Assembly (NCBI GenBank): GCA_022579005.1
Contig: MU401468.1
Span: 262,642-326,641 of the forward strand
DNA length: 64,000 nt
Direction: 5' to 3'
DNA from: Poronia punctata
Lineage: Eukaryota; Ascomycota; Sordariomycetes; Xylariales; Xylariaceae
Positions 12,912 to 24,388 of this stretch are shown here, piece after piece (positions within the stretch are counted from its first letter, which is position 1; each line of letters opens with the position of its first letter). A program made the position numbers and the translations under genes. The notes under the pieces were generated by a model. The model was not told the origin of the DNA and ran no database searches. It saw nothing but the letters and a program-made list of their open reading frames with translations.

Positions 12912-15900
12912 GATGCGCTACGATAAACAGCTGGATTTTGCGACTGTTCATAGGGTCGAGCTCTGGTAAAAGGAGTTTGAGACGTCTAGTAGTGCTTGCC
13001 CCCCAACCTGGATAGGGACATATATTACCGAGATAGGCCGCCAGGATCATGGCAAGGTGTGACCGGTATGATGATGCGGGCATCTGTCTCATTCCAAGAT
13101 CAGCTTACTAAACTTCTGCCGATACAATCGCATTCGCTTGGTTGGTGGTCATCCCCCGTTATCCTTATGTCAACCACGAACCCCAGGCAGGAACCGCCGT
13201 AGGGTCCCAACAACCTAGATTGAAGGATCAGGGCAAGAGGACACACAAGCTTACAAGGTTCTTCCGAAATTAGGACAGACTCAACAATCCAACCCTAGGT
13301 ACTCGCTTGTGTCGGCGCTTCAAAAGCCGCCGTACAAGTTTTCAGCCGACGGCACGGGGGCGTATATCTCCTCTTTAGCCCAGCGAGTATATCCACACAC
13401 CAAGCAAAGGAGAGATGTATGCGCAGGATCGAGCTACGGATTTGGATCAGTTCAGCCCCAAAGTTAGAGGCTCTACGGGGTTCATGATATCTATGCTCAA
13501 TGAATGTTGAATTCGTATCGGCACTTCGGATATTCATGAGTCCCCTCTGGAACCAGAAAGCAGATATGGGTACGGGGTCGTGGTACACTGACGACATAGA
13601 TTTTCCCAGGTTGGAAATGTTATGCCGTGTTTATTGCACCAGGTGGTCAGCCATACCAACCAACACGGTGCTGATGATGTGATTTTCCCAAAGAAGGGGC
13701 CCATGTTACAGAGAGGGAAATACAGCACGACGTTGTACGCAGCGTCTAGATAGATCGTGTAAAGAAGAATAAACATGCTTCCGCCATAATACATGTATCG
13801 AGCCTACATATGTTACAGCACCATTATGACCCATAACATACGTGTGTTGGATCCCTTGCTTTTCTCCCTTCCGGTAACGATTGTTGAGAGCAATGGTGTC
13901 CGACTCTCTAGCGGGCCACCGGGAACCACTCCATAACTCCGCGCGGCATCCTTTCCCATCTCGCCACCACAAATAAACAAAACTTCCGCTTCAATAGCCC
14001 CGTAAATTTTAAAAAGAGGACCTGGCGATGCGCCACTCACTCGCACCGATGGCACCAGGCAACAAGCGGAGAATATGGGTTGACTCCTAATTTGCCAACT
14101 TCTTCGCGTGGCGGACGCCGGTTGGTCTACCAAGCGAGGGAGCGGCGTGGGGTTTACGAAGCCTATCTATAGAATGGCCAGTGCTTCGCTGGCTAATTGC
14201 CAGGTCGACACACAGTGTAAACCGTGACAGATAGGGAAGTCCGATTCTACGTAGTGTTGGTGTGTGGTGGGAAGGGATTATCCTTTCGTCGTTTGTGCAT
14301 GCTATTGGGGGCGATGCCAGTATACTCGTGATATTTTCAAGTATCCCGTCGATAAGGGGTAGAATGGCAAGTGTTTGGCCGCGACCATCCGCGAACGCGA
14401 GGGCCCACAATCTCTTGCGAGGCTTTGTTTCCAGTTCCCGTCCCATCGGCAGTGACATACTTCAATCCGACGACCCGCGACTGGGAACTCTGAAAGTAGG
14501 TACTGCCTTCCATTTTCACTGTCGCTGCTAGCGGAGGCGGGAGAGGCGGGAGAGGGCGGAAGATATGTGGAGAGTAAAAGTGCGCCTGTCCGTGACTACT
14601 CCATTTCGATGTCTAAGTGTTCTTTCGTTGAAGACATCGGTTACCATCGAGTATCCCAAGAGGCTACAAGGTCTCAATACGTACTGTCTTCAGTGAGAAG
14701 AAGGTGGAAAAAAATGCGATACATATCGGGGCCGCTTCTTCGTAGTAGTGGGTAGAGAGATTGCCAGCCAGGGGTAGCGCAATATTTCGATCTTGATACT
14801 GATGTTGACGGAAATTATGTCGAGGGTTAGATGAAATAGAGGATGTAGTAGGGAGGCAAAAGTAAATGGATAGATAGTGGGGGCGTATTTCGATCTTGAT
14901 ACTTTGTTAAAGACCGATATGGAAATTTCAATCAATGGATATGTAACATGGTTAGAGGATATAAGAATGTAAGGATGTAGTAGAGAAGAAAACGTAGATG
15001 GGTGGGGTGGATATTGAATGCAGTCTTTGATCTCTTGATGCTTCTGCTAGAGACGGATATGCAAATTTATATCGAAGGTTAGATGAGAAGGAAGATGTAG
15101 AGGTAAAGAAGTAAACATAAATCGGGGGTGTTTTTAAATACCAACGACTGAACTAGGTAGGTAGGTACAATACCTATATAGGGACATATACAAGGTTTGC
15201 ACTCTCCTTTGCATCTTATTATGTTATACTAAATAGAGGAAGGGCATGGTCTTCTACGATTAGTATTAGCATGATAGGGACCCCTGCCTTCCAAGTAAAA
15301 GGTATTTACTCTTTAGGACGGCAGGTAAGGATAGTTGGCTCTTTCCAAGCATAACTTATGACATTCTTATGACGCGCTTACCTAGTACCTTATCTATATC
15401 CATGCCTCTTGATGCATGAGAGAAGGCCCCCCCCTGCATTGTTTGCTGCATGGGAAGTCGGACATACCACCGTTTAAAAAGTCACGCGTATCTATCAAAA
15501 GACCAATGGCGAACGTGCCTGCGTGGCTTAGAGAGGATGGTCGTGATGGCTACAGAACTGATAGGACTGAAGAACCTAGGTTACGGCTCAGTCTACAGCA
15601 ACCGCAAAGCAGTAATATGATCCAGATACCCGAGGTAGAAGCCGTAGCCAACATGATATCATTAAGGTAGGTATAGTTAAGTGCGTGGTAATGGCGAATC
15701 TAAAGGGAGGAGATGCTTATTCAAGCTTTAACCTTTTATGGTACCTACCTTATCCATGGTTGCTCAAATCTACAAGACGATTTCATGGGCAGCGTGGTAA
15801 CCACCCGTCTCTCTTCGGGCTAGTGAGCAGATGAGTCAGGGTTTGTGTGAGGCTGTCTTAGCATTTCGAAGTCGCGGACGGGGTGCGACAGGCATTGTTA

Positions 15901-16353
15901 ATAAATTTTTTTTTTTTTTTTTTTTGGATTATATGTGTATTTGTCCGTGTTTATATCTGTGGACGTACTGCGGCGCTTGAACTACTGAGCAAGCCACCGT
16001 CTCACAGATAGATCAAATGCCCCCTAGTCGGACTTTGCCCCGTGAAGCAGCTACTCCGGATACGAGACGCGGGCACGGGTCGTAGTTGTTCGGACACTTT
16101 CTGTGGGTAGTGATAGACGTGGCCCATATAACCCCCTGCTCTGCCACAGCCGGGCAAAACAGATCTCGCTCCCGTTCGTCATCGTATCGGTTGGTCTTAG
16201 TATGAGCCTACTTAGCGGGCCCAGTTCGCGAAATCGCGAATGTAGATGACATATTTCGACTAGAATTCAAGACCAGCTCGTGTGACCATCCCTTGAGTCT
16301 CTACGTTTGTACAGAAGTTAAAAAATCGGGATACTGAAGAGTTACGACCACCG
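12912..16353. other. 3.4 kb without a recognisable gene
   Basis: Convergent gap between the membrane-protein gene and the histidine kinase. Only short frames without motifs occur. It contains the decayed tandem repeat at 14781-15135 and a poly-T run at about 15906-15926. Confidence 0.5.
14781..15135. repeat. Three diverged tandem copies of a ~105-125 bp unit
   Basis: Copies start near 14783, 14887 and 15011. Each opens with a form of ATTTCGATCTTGATACT, continues with GAC(G/C)GATATG-AAATT-like and GGTTAGATGA-like words, then GGATGTAGTAG(A/G), and closes with a GTAGATGG / GGGGGTG-like end. The copies have many substitutions and small indels, so the array is old. Confidence 0.6.
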
Positions 16354-19300
16354 TTAAGAAGGCGATCCAGTTTGCGTCGTCGGGCATATTCGGTCCATAT
16401 GCTCGATCAACTCGTTAATCCTGTAAGGTTTTGTGGTTACGCCATCCTAGAACACGTTAGACCTACAACACCCAAAAAGAGAATCCGAAAACGCGGACGC
16501 TTACCATGCCTGCCTCGAGAGCACCGCTAACCTGTGTGCTGCGGACATTGGCAGTGACGCCCAGAATCGGCACATGGCCTGTCAGCTCGCCGGCTGATTC
16601 CAGCCGACGGACCTCCCTGGTGAACTCGATCCCATTCATGATCGGCATCTCGATATCGCACAGGATGACATCAAACCAGGCCCCAGGGTTTCGACCTTCT
16701 TCTGACGTCGTTCCCGCAAACATGGCGTCCAGAGCCTCCCGGCCATGGTTGGCGGAATGAACCAAGTAACCCCGATGTCTCAGCTGCTTGCATAACACTC
16801 TCTGGTTCACGAGGTTATCCTCAACGACTAACAACGAGAGGGGTGTGTTTGGCGGGCGTGGTATTGGTGGGGTCAAGGGTTCTGGTGACGTGTTGTTTGG
16901 CTTCAACTCCACTGTCGGTTGCCTGTACTTCTCTTCGGCGACGAGGCCGAGAGAGCTGCTAAGCCGGATGGCGGGATCCGCTGACGGGGTAGAATGGGGT
17001 GGGTTCGTAGCCCTTTGCGCCCTGAAATAAAAGGCGAATGTGCTCCCAACACCAGGTTTGCTGGTTACGCCGATCTGTCCGTCGAGCATCTCGGTGATCT
17101 GTCGCGAGATGAACAGGCCGAGGCCTGAGCCGCCATACTCGATGTGAGTCTTGGGCGATGCTTGGGCGAAGCGATTAAATAGTAGCGCCCTTTGGCTTTC
17201 CGTGAGCCCCAATCCGGTGTCTGTGACGGAAAAGGATAAAAACACATCCGATCGCGAGTCAGGTTTGCAATTGATGTCGGTTTCCGAGTCGAAGCTGGTC
17301 GTGGTTGGTTCCTTGGAGCGATAACGTGGGGGCACATATTCCACACCACCAAGTAACCCCGAAGCAGGGCGTTGCTCGTGAGCGGAAGCCTTGATGGTTA
17401 TGCGCCTCTCTTTGGACTTTTTTGTGAATTTGATCGCGTTTGTAACGAGGTTGATGATGATCTGTAGGAAGCGCTTGGGGTCCAACATGACCCATTCTGC
17501 CGAGAGGTTCACCAACGAGTCGTCCTCGACTATCGAAAGAGTAATATTCGTAGCCTTGAGTTCGAGTTCGAAGATCTTGAGCGAGGACCTTACGAGACCT
17601 ATAAGTTCTACTCGGCTCGGGGATACTACCAAGAGATCAGAATCTAGTTTAGATAAGGTGAGTACGTCGTCGACGATTTGTTTCTGATGTTGTACGCAGT
17701 AGATGATGGTATTGGCGGCATCCAGCGCACCGTCCAGCTCTTTCCCGACTTTCTTGTCGATGGGGGCGAGAGCGTCGGCCGTGGCCGTCTCGCGCTTGAG
17801 GGACTCGATAGCTGCACGGCTAGTTTTCATGGCCTCCACTACCTCTTCCGCACATTGAAGCACTGCAGAGAGTGGGTTTCGGATCTCGTGGCTTATCATG
17901 TCTATGAATCTTTCTTGTTGGTTCTTCAGTCGGATAGCCTCCTCCATCTTGTCTGAGAGGATCTTGGCTGCCATTTTCTGGGCGCTTATGTTGGTGACCC
18001 AAAAGTCAATGTAGGCCAAAGAACCATCCTTTCTCATAGTGGAAAACCCGGTCGCCAGGACATATACATCGTTTGTATGGGTTCGGCCGCCTTCATGTAT
18101 CGTGAATGTTTCTTGCTTAAGCCGGAACTCGCAAGTCTCTGGTCCCGGATGCGTCTGCAACTTTCTGAAAAAGTCCCGCTTCAGCTGAACATCGTCATCG
18201 TGAATGTAAGGCAACCAGGGCTGCGACTCGTTTGGGACCTGCCCGGGTACGAAATTGTAATGCGCGTGCCAGGCATCGTTTCCGTACAAGATGTAGCCGT
18301 CTCTGTCCGTCCGACATATTCCCAATGGGCAGTGTTCGGCGTAATTACGAAAGCTATCTTCCGACTCTTCCAGTCTCTTGGTGTATTCTAATAGTTGTTG
18401 CTGGTAAGGAGGTCCAGGTTAGTGTAACGCCTGGCTAGGGACTAGGGATCCGCTGGTTTGAAGGCATATAGAAAAGGGGAAGGGAGAAGAGGGAAGGGAG
18501 AGAAATGATTGGTTACCTCGATCCATTTCACTTCACTTATGTCCATGATCAACAGCATCACACTCTCCATCTCGCCAGATTCATTCAAGTCCGGGTAAAT
18601 TGCGCATATGGCAGTTCTATATTCCGATTGCATCTGGTCTTGTGAAAAGGGCAATTTCGAACGTAGTTGAAGAGTTCCTCCCTTCTTGGCGTTGAGAACC
18701 TTTTCACGCCAGTTGTGGAGAAGTGGCTTGTCTTCTAGAAAGACAGAATTGACCCAGGCAAGATCATTAGCATCAGCTGGTGTGGTGCCGAAAAACTTGT
18801 GCCAGGCCTCGTTTGCGAATAAAAGCTCGACGGGTGTCAGTACGATAGGTCTGGGATGAATATGATGTTATACGCACATTGCAATCGACGTCGACTATGG
18901 CTAAACCTGCGATCGAGCGCTCGGCAAACCGTAGAAATTTCAGCTCGCTCCGTTGGTAATCAAGAGTCGCTTCCTTTACTAGTTGGTCCTGGCGCTCAAC
19001 TTCCTTGGATAGTCTGACCCGTGAGATTTGTGTCTCTAGGATGTTCTTGACCAGCTCGAAGAACTCCTCATAAAGAGGCCCATATCGCCGGTAAGGGCTG
19101 ATGGCAACGACGAGAAAAGCAAAAGCCATACCCTCTGAAATGAGGGGGATAACGACGAACTGGCGAGGTGGCACCTCGTGCATTACCCAGGCGACAGGGT
19201 TAAAAAACCCGTCGTTTAAAATATCGTCAGCCTCCAATACCAACATCGAGTCGGTCTCTAGGGCTGAGAGCATGGCCGGGGCGAAGCCATTGGTGTTGCC

Positions 19301-20194
19301 ATCTAGCTGTATTTTCGGCCGGGCCAAAGCCTGCTCCGCTCCCAGCCCGATGGTTGTTTCGAGGGAGCATCGGATATTGGCCTTGGATGCCGAGTCTGCT
19401 GGGACGATCTCGTCGAGGGTGTATATCAAAGCAATCCCAATGTCCTTACTGTCGTTTGTAAGGCCGGCCAGCGTATTTATCCACAATTCCTTCAAGTCAG
19501 TAGCCTGTATCGTGAGATCAGTCAATTTCCGGGTACAGTCCATTTGACGCTGGGAAATGATGGATTGCGTCAGGTCTGTCGGCATTCCGTAGGAACCTTT
19601 GACCTCTCCATCCGGGCCGAGAATTGGGATCAGCTTCCAATCGAAATAGGTCTCCTCGAGGAAACCTTGCCTTTCAATCAGAATCATCAATGACTCCCCT
19701 TGGAGGGTAACGCCATACTGACGTTGCTGTGTAAGGGTCTTGCCAAAAACTTCCCAAAGGCGAGGAAAGCATTGTTGAGCGACCTTGCCCATCGTAGTTG
19801 GGTGTCTATCCCCTAAAAGCGGCACGGCCGCCTCGTTATATATGATCAAGTGCGTATCCCCCCAGAACAGTATACATGGGCTATTATCAGCCATCATGAA
19901 ACGGACCACTTTTCACCTCATTCGTTAGTGAGTAAATCAGACACACGAGCCCGGGATGGTGACGGTGAGCCACCCCACACGGGCTTACAGGGACATTAAA
20001 AACTTACTCTGGCTCAGTTCTGGCGGCCAGCCTTCCCTGGCCCCGAGTTGAGTTTGGCCCCAATCAAGAGCCGCAAAGAAATGCTCGAATAAAGGGACTA
20101 TAGGTGGTTGATGCGACCCGTTCAAGTGAGCCATAGCTTCGAGATGCGTCGGCCGGACCGGCCGGCTTTCGGCATCACCATGCTCGGCAATCAT
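16354..20194 (-). CDS. Hybrid sensor histidine kinase (PAS-GAF-PAS-PAS-HisKA-HATPase-REC), 5 exons
   Basis: Soluble two-component phosphorelay kinase. Exons on the minus strand: 20194-20008, 19908-18878, 18825-18517, 18400-16505, 16446-16354, giving 1171 aa. Order: N-terminal WPPELSQMVRFMMA with a first PAS-like region (about 60-170), a GAF-like region (about 190-370), a second PAS (FAERSIAGLAIVD...LLFANEAWHKFFG), a third PAS (CPLGICRTDRDGYILYGN), HisKA with phospho-acceptor His680 in MISHEIRNPLSAV, HATPase with N box (NLVTNAIKF), DTGLGL and GGSGLGLF, and a REC domain with VVEDN, phospho-acceptor Asp1091 (ILCDIEMPIMNG) and Lys1147 (TTKPYRI), the last on a 31-codon terminal exon. Intron 2 (18826-18877) has a CTGAC branch site but a rare GAG acceptor; it is the splice that restores a normal PAS. 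No transmembrane helix is seen. Upstream codons allow a GTG at 20203, but the ATG at 20194 is preferred. It may respond to signals controlling neighbours; this is positional inference only. Confidence 0.9.
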
Positions 20195-22131
20195 CAAAAC
20201 CACGATGGACTCCCATCAACTGATTTACGTCGGCTAACTTCTTGGCGAGATTGGGTAGCCTTGATACGCCGGTAGGCGGGTCAATGGTCAAACTTGAGGC
20301 GATGAAATTTGCGACTCTAGGATATTCGGATGCTTTTTAGTGACAGGTTAGGCGGAGACGCGAAGAAGGTTTGTTTAGGCATGTCTCAAGGGGAGCCGTG
20401 TTCAGAGAGGAGGGTCTGAATCCCAATCCTGATAAGGGTAGGGCGGCGCACTAAAGACACCACAGCTGAATCGGAGCGTGGGACTTTGGGGGAAAAAAGC
20501 AAGTGGATATGATGGGATGTATTGTGCAAACAGCCCAGCCCTGTGCCTTGGTTACAATTTGCCAAGTATCATGGATGCTACTACCTACACGTAGGAACCA
20601 GCAATACCAGTGTGAAATAAATGAAACAGTGAGCCCAATGAATGTCTACATGTATTTCTCACCAGCGGCTAGGGCCGAGCATGAGTATGGATGTAGGAGA
20701 TGCAGGGCCTTGAACTAGAAAGACAGAAGGATGGCTCAACAGAGGTTGTAACTTGTGAGTGAGTCGAGTCAGCTCGGCAACTGGCCGCTTTTAAATAGGG
20801 TATTGGCATTCAGGCACGTACCATGGGTTATCGCATACCTACCATCTTTATACACCCGGACATGCGGTGCATTGCTGTTCCAGTCGCAAGAGTAATAACT
20901 CGTCGGTAATCTGGGGTTACCATTCCGTGTCTACATCCTGCATGAGACCGTTGTGAGGGACTCCAATAAATCGGCAAAGTCAGGCCGTACCCTATCGTAG
21001 ACTACATGCCTTGTTGGTTTAGGAGCAATTATGCCACGTATGCATCCTTGGTTTGCTTCAACTTCACTAGCTACAGCTATGCAAGGATATAGCGTCCAGT
21101 TTCCAACTGTTTTACCGTCTTAGTATTAGGGCGTCTCACCAAGTACGGAGACTACCCAAGGGCGGGAGCCAAGGGGCAACTCTGTTGACTCGAGTTACTG
21201 TCACTCGAGTCAAACCCCCTGGGCCTTACCGACTCGAGGAGGGATGTGCCCGTCGTCCCGTCCACACCGCATGAGAGCACGGAGGGAACAGAGGAGAACT
21301 GATTATCTTGATATAATGTGAATCGTTGGTATTAATAGCTTATCTTCTTCCCGATCGATGTGGGGTTGAGATTAATTAGAGATGAGGTGAAAAGGGAATG
21401 GCTGCAGGATGGGCTGCGACAAAGTTGGTAGGTACTAGGTAGTAGGTGATACCACCCACTGGTGATCAGGGTCCAGTTCGCATTTTGGAAATTCCGGAGA
21501 GGGGTGGTTTACCTTTTCAGTAGGGGTACATTTATCAGAACCAAGTGCCAAGTATGCAACTAAGCCCTATCTGTTAATACAATTAGGTATTATAATTATT
21601 CTTGTGGGCGATGAATTGAAATGGTGGGGGAAAAGCCATCTTACCTAAGGTATTCTATACACTGTCAGTACCTACTGTCACATGTGTTCTGTCCATCTCG
21701 TACTCCACCCATGCACTCCATGGTCAGAAACACATACAAAATCCAATGGCTAAACACTTCATAATGGAAGATATAACAATGAGCTTGTCTCTTCGACTAG
21801 CAATATGGACATATATAGACTGAACAATCATCTTCAAAGACGTGATTATGAAATTCAAACAGTTCCGATGTGACCCACTCACTCACTTCCTTGTCGCGTT
21901 ATATAGAAAGACAAGGGGTGAGGCAATCTGTCAGCACTTGGATCTCAAAAGGTGCAAGTCGTGGAGTCTATAAACCTTGACAGATTAACATATTATTACT
22001 AATCAAGCATTGTTTGCCAAAAGAGATAGCCACTGATAGTCCGGTTCAGTTTGGCATACAGAACGCGTCGTCGTGCTCATAACCGTTTTCACATCCACTG
22101 TTGCCTTCAGGCTTCAAGATAGAGATTAGAG
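20195..22131. promoter_or_regulatory. Divergent promoter region, histidine kinase / MOSC-reductase
   Basis: 1.9 kb between two divergently transcribed genes. No gene is seen. It carries a perfect 11-bp inverted repeat with GACTCGAG cores at 21185-21213 and a third GACTCGAG at 21230-21237. Confidence 0.5.
21185..21213. promoter_or_regulatory. Perfect palindrome with two TTGACTCGAGT arms
   Basis: TTGACTCGAGT (21185-21195), a 7-bp spacer, and its exact reverse complement ACTCGAGTCAA (21203-21213). Each arm joins a TGACTC half-site of the bZIP type with a CTCGAG hexamer. It lies about 0.9 kb before the MOSC-reductase start. A role as an operator is inference. Confidence 0.4.
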
Positions 22132-23820
22132 ATGGACTCTCACACAACCGAGTCAGCACTGGTGCCTACGCCCACACCCCCAAGGGTTAGCTTGCTAAGT
22201 TTGAGAACAGGGAAAGTGCGACCTCTCGGTGGCCTCAAGGTCACTTCCGCTATCAACAAGCAGCCATGCCAGGGGAAGGTGTATTTAACCAAGACTGGCT
22301 TTGCCGGTGACGAGCGTCAGTTTCCGCCGCATAACTCACCTGATAACGCCGTTCACCAATACAACCCAAATCATTATGAGCAGTGGAAGGTGGAGCTTCC
22401 CGACCGCAAATCTAAGTTCCACGTCGGAGCCTTTGGCGAGAACCTGTCAACGTTACACCTCTCCGAAAACAATGTTTGTGTCGGCGACAAATTTCGCCTT
22501 GGCGAGGCTGTCCTACAGGTCACCATGACCCGACAGCCATGCTTCAAGCTGAACCTTCGTTTCGAGCATAAGAAGATGTCCAGCTTGGCGCAGGCCTCAG
22601 GCCGGACCGGCTGGTACTACCGCGTCCTTGAAGAAGGATGGGTCGAGGAGGGCGATGCGATGGAGCTCATTGAGCGCATTAACCCGGTGTGGCCGCTCTC
22701 ACGATTACAGCATTATTTATATGCGGACGGGGACAACACCGAGGCAATGACGGAACTCATCATGTTGCCAGGTCTTAGTGAGGAAATGCAAAAACTATTT
22801 AGCAAGCGGCTAGAAAAGGGCGCAGAGGACATGAATGGTCGCCTGAAGGGCGATGTTTCTACCCCCTGGCGTTCATATACTTTAGTCGAAAAACTGCCGT
22901 TGACTGCCCGGGTCCAAAAGTTGACACTCGCTGCCGACGACGACGACAATGTTACTACGGAGGAGCTTCGTTTTGATCGCTTCCCCCATGTGAGAGTCAA
23001 GTTTGGACCTGATCTCCGGTTCACTCGGGCCTACTCTGTGGTTTCTGGCAATATGAAGCGCTTTGAGCTGGGGATTGCGCGGGACGACAACTCGCGCGGC
23101 GGGTCTGTTTATCTTCACGACCACCTTAATATCGGTGACAAAATACAGGTGGCCAAGGGCCACACCGCAGTCAAGACGCAGCCTGATGAGAAGCTCCATG
23201 ATAAGAAGCATATCTTCATCCTAGGTGGAATTGGTGTCACAGCCTTCCTCGAGGAAATTCGAAAGATGGCCGAAAAGGGTGTTCGATTCGAGATACACTA
23301 CGCTGTGCGCAGCCGTCATGATGCTGTCTATTTGGACCGACTGCCCGAAGCTCAAACTACCATCTACGCCAAAACGGAAGGCAACAGATTACGGGTCAAG
23401 GATATAATTCCGCCAGGCGGCGCCAACAACAACCTGGTAATGGTATACTGCTGTGGCCCGTCTGGAATGATCGAGGAAACGAAAAGCTTGACCGCGGAGT
23501 TAGGGTATGCACGCTCTTGCGTCCATTTTGAAGAATTCGGCGGCGCTGCGGCCGGCACGGGTGATCCGTTCGAGGTGGAGATAAAGAACACAGGGAAGAT
23601 CTTGCAAGTGCCCATGGAGAAGTCGCTTCTTCAGGTCCTCAACGAAGCCGGCCTCGATGTAGATTCATCCTGCCTTGCTGGAAACTGCGGATCTTGTATG
23701 GTCGACTACAGTGATGGCGAAGTCACTCACCAAGGTGTGGCGCTAGATGAAGAGCAGAAAGAGACCTGCATGCTATCTTGTGTTAGTCGAGGAAAGGGGA
23801 AGATTACGATTGATTGGTAG
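22132..23820 (+). CDS. MOSC domain + ferredoxin reductase + 2Fe-2S ferredoxin fusion protein
   Basis: Intronless, 562 aa. Residues about 20-175 form a MOSC domain (LLSLRTGKVRPLGG, TGFAGDERQ, GAFGENLSTLHL, GDKFRLGEAVLQVTMTRQPCFKL with the family's Cys), followed by a YiiM-like three-helix segment (PVWPLSRLQHYLY, about 185-235). Residues about 245-470 are a phthalate-dioxygenase-reductase-type flavin/NAD(P)H domain (TRAYSVVSG, ELGIARDDNSRGGSVYLHD, LGGIGVTAFL, CCGPSGMI). The C-terminus is a plant-type 2Fe-2S ferredoxin with cluster ligands Cys514, Cys519, Cys522 and Cys550 (CLAGNCGSC). Such proteins pass electrons from NAD(P)H to a partner oxygenase or, through the MOSC part, handle sulfur or N-hydroxy/N-O substrates. 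No Rieske oxygenase lies in this window. It converges on the PKS gene, 568 bp away. Confidence 0.93.
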   Translation: MDSHTTESALVPTPTPPRVSLLSLRTGKVRPLGGLKVTSAINKQPCQGKVYLTKTGFAGDERQFPPHNSPDNAVHQYNPNHYEQWKVELPDRKSKFHVGAFGENLSTLHLSENNVCVGDKFRLGEAVLQVTMTRQPCFKLNLRFEHKKMSSLAQASGRTGWYYRVLEEGWVEEGDAMELIERINPVWPLSRLQHYLYADGDNTEAMTELIMLPGLSEEMQKLFSKRLEKGAEDMNGRLKGDVSTPWRSYTLVEKLPLTARVQKLTLAADDDDNVTTEELRFDRFPHVRVKFGPDLRFTRAYSVVSGNMKRFELGIARDDNSRGGSVYLHDHLNIGDKIQVAKGHTAVKTQPDEKLHDKKHIFILGGIGVTAFLEEIRKMAEKGVRFEIHYAVRSRHDAVYLDRLPEAQTTIYAKTEGNRLRVKDIIPPGGANNNLVMVYCCGPSGMIEETKSLTAELGYARSCVHFEEFGGAAAGTGDPFEVEIKNTGKILQVPMEKSLLQVLNEAGLDVDSSCLAGNCGSCMVDYSDGEVTHQGVALDEEQKETCMLSCVSRGKGKITIDW

Positions 23821-24388
23821 TGATGTCGAGCGGAGGGTGATGAGCATGTTAACCGGTGTTGGGGATAGGGGAGAGTTATGCGGAGCAGGAAACTAGCACG
23901 AGACCCAGCAACCCCATGGACACCTATAAAATAAGTTCGTAGTTGTAGAGAAACAAGCTTGTCCATACATGAACGGCTTTCAAGGCGTAACTTTTAGCAA
24001 CCTCTTTCCACGTCAGTGAGTGACTGGCGGACTAGGTAAGTTGATAAGTGAACCAAAACTCATGATATGTATGAATGTTGTTTATGTATTGGAGTACAGT
24101 TAATTATTAATCAAAACAATACGTGTAAATACCTAGTACCTAGAGCAAGCAATCACTGTGCGCCATTCAGTTGGAAGGCGCGATAAACACTGTATGCACT
24201 TAACGATAGTAATGACGACGGTGACGCCTTGACGCTAGGTAAATTTGCCTAGTTTAGTTCCCGAGTCTACTCGTACCGTAGTCCATCTCGTCCTCCACAA
24301 TATATTCCACTTCGAATTCGATCCGCTTGAGATATCACGATTGTGAGAGAAGCGCATGATTCAGGACCCCTCGGGGTGGGTAAAGCCT
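23821..24388. other. Short convergent intergenic region
   Basis: 568 bp shared by the 3' ends of the MOSC-reductase and the polyketide synthase. No gene or repeat seen. Confidence 0.5.

Noticed and set aside
13295..14531. A group of 60-123-codon frames on both strands
   Set aside because: Overlapping frames without motifs; looks like ordinary non-coding DNA.
18851..18877. 27-bp intron ending at a CAG in the histidine kinase gene
   Set aside because: Too short to be spliced and it does not restore the reading frame; the 52-bp intron does.
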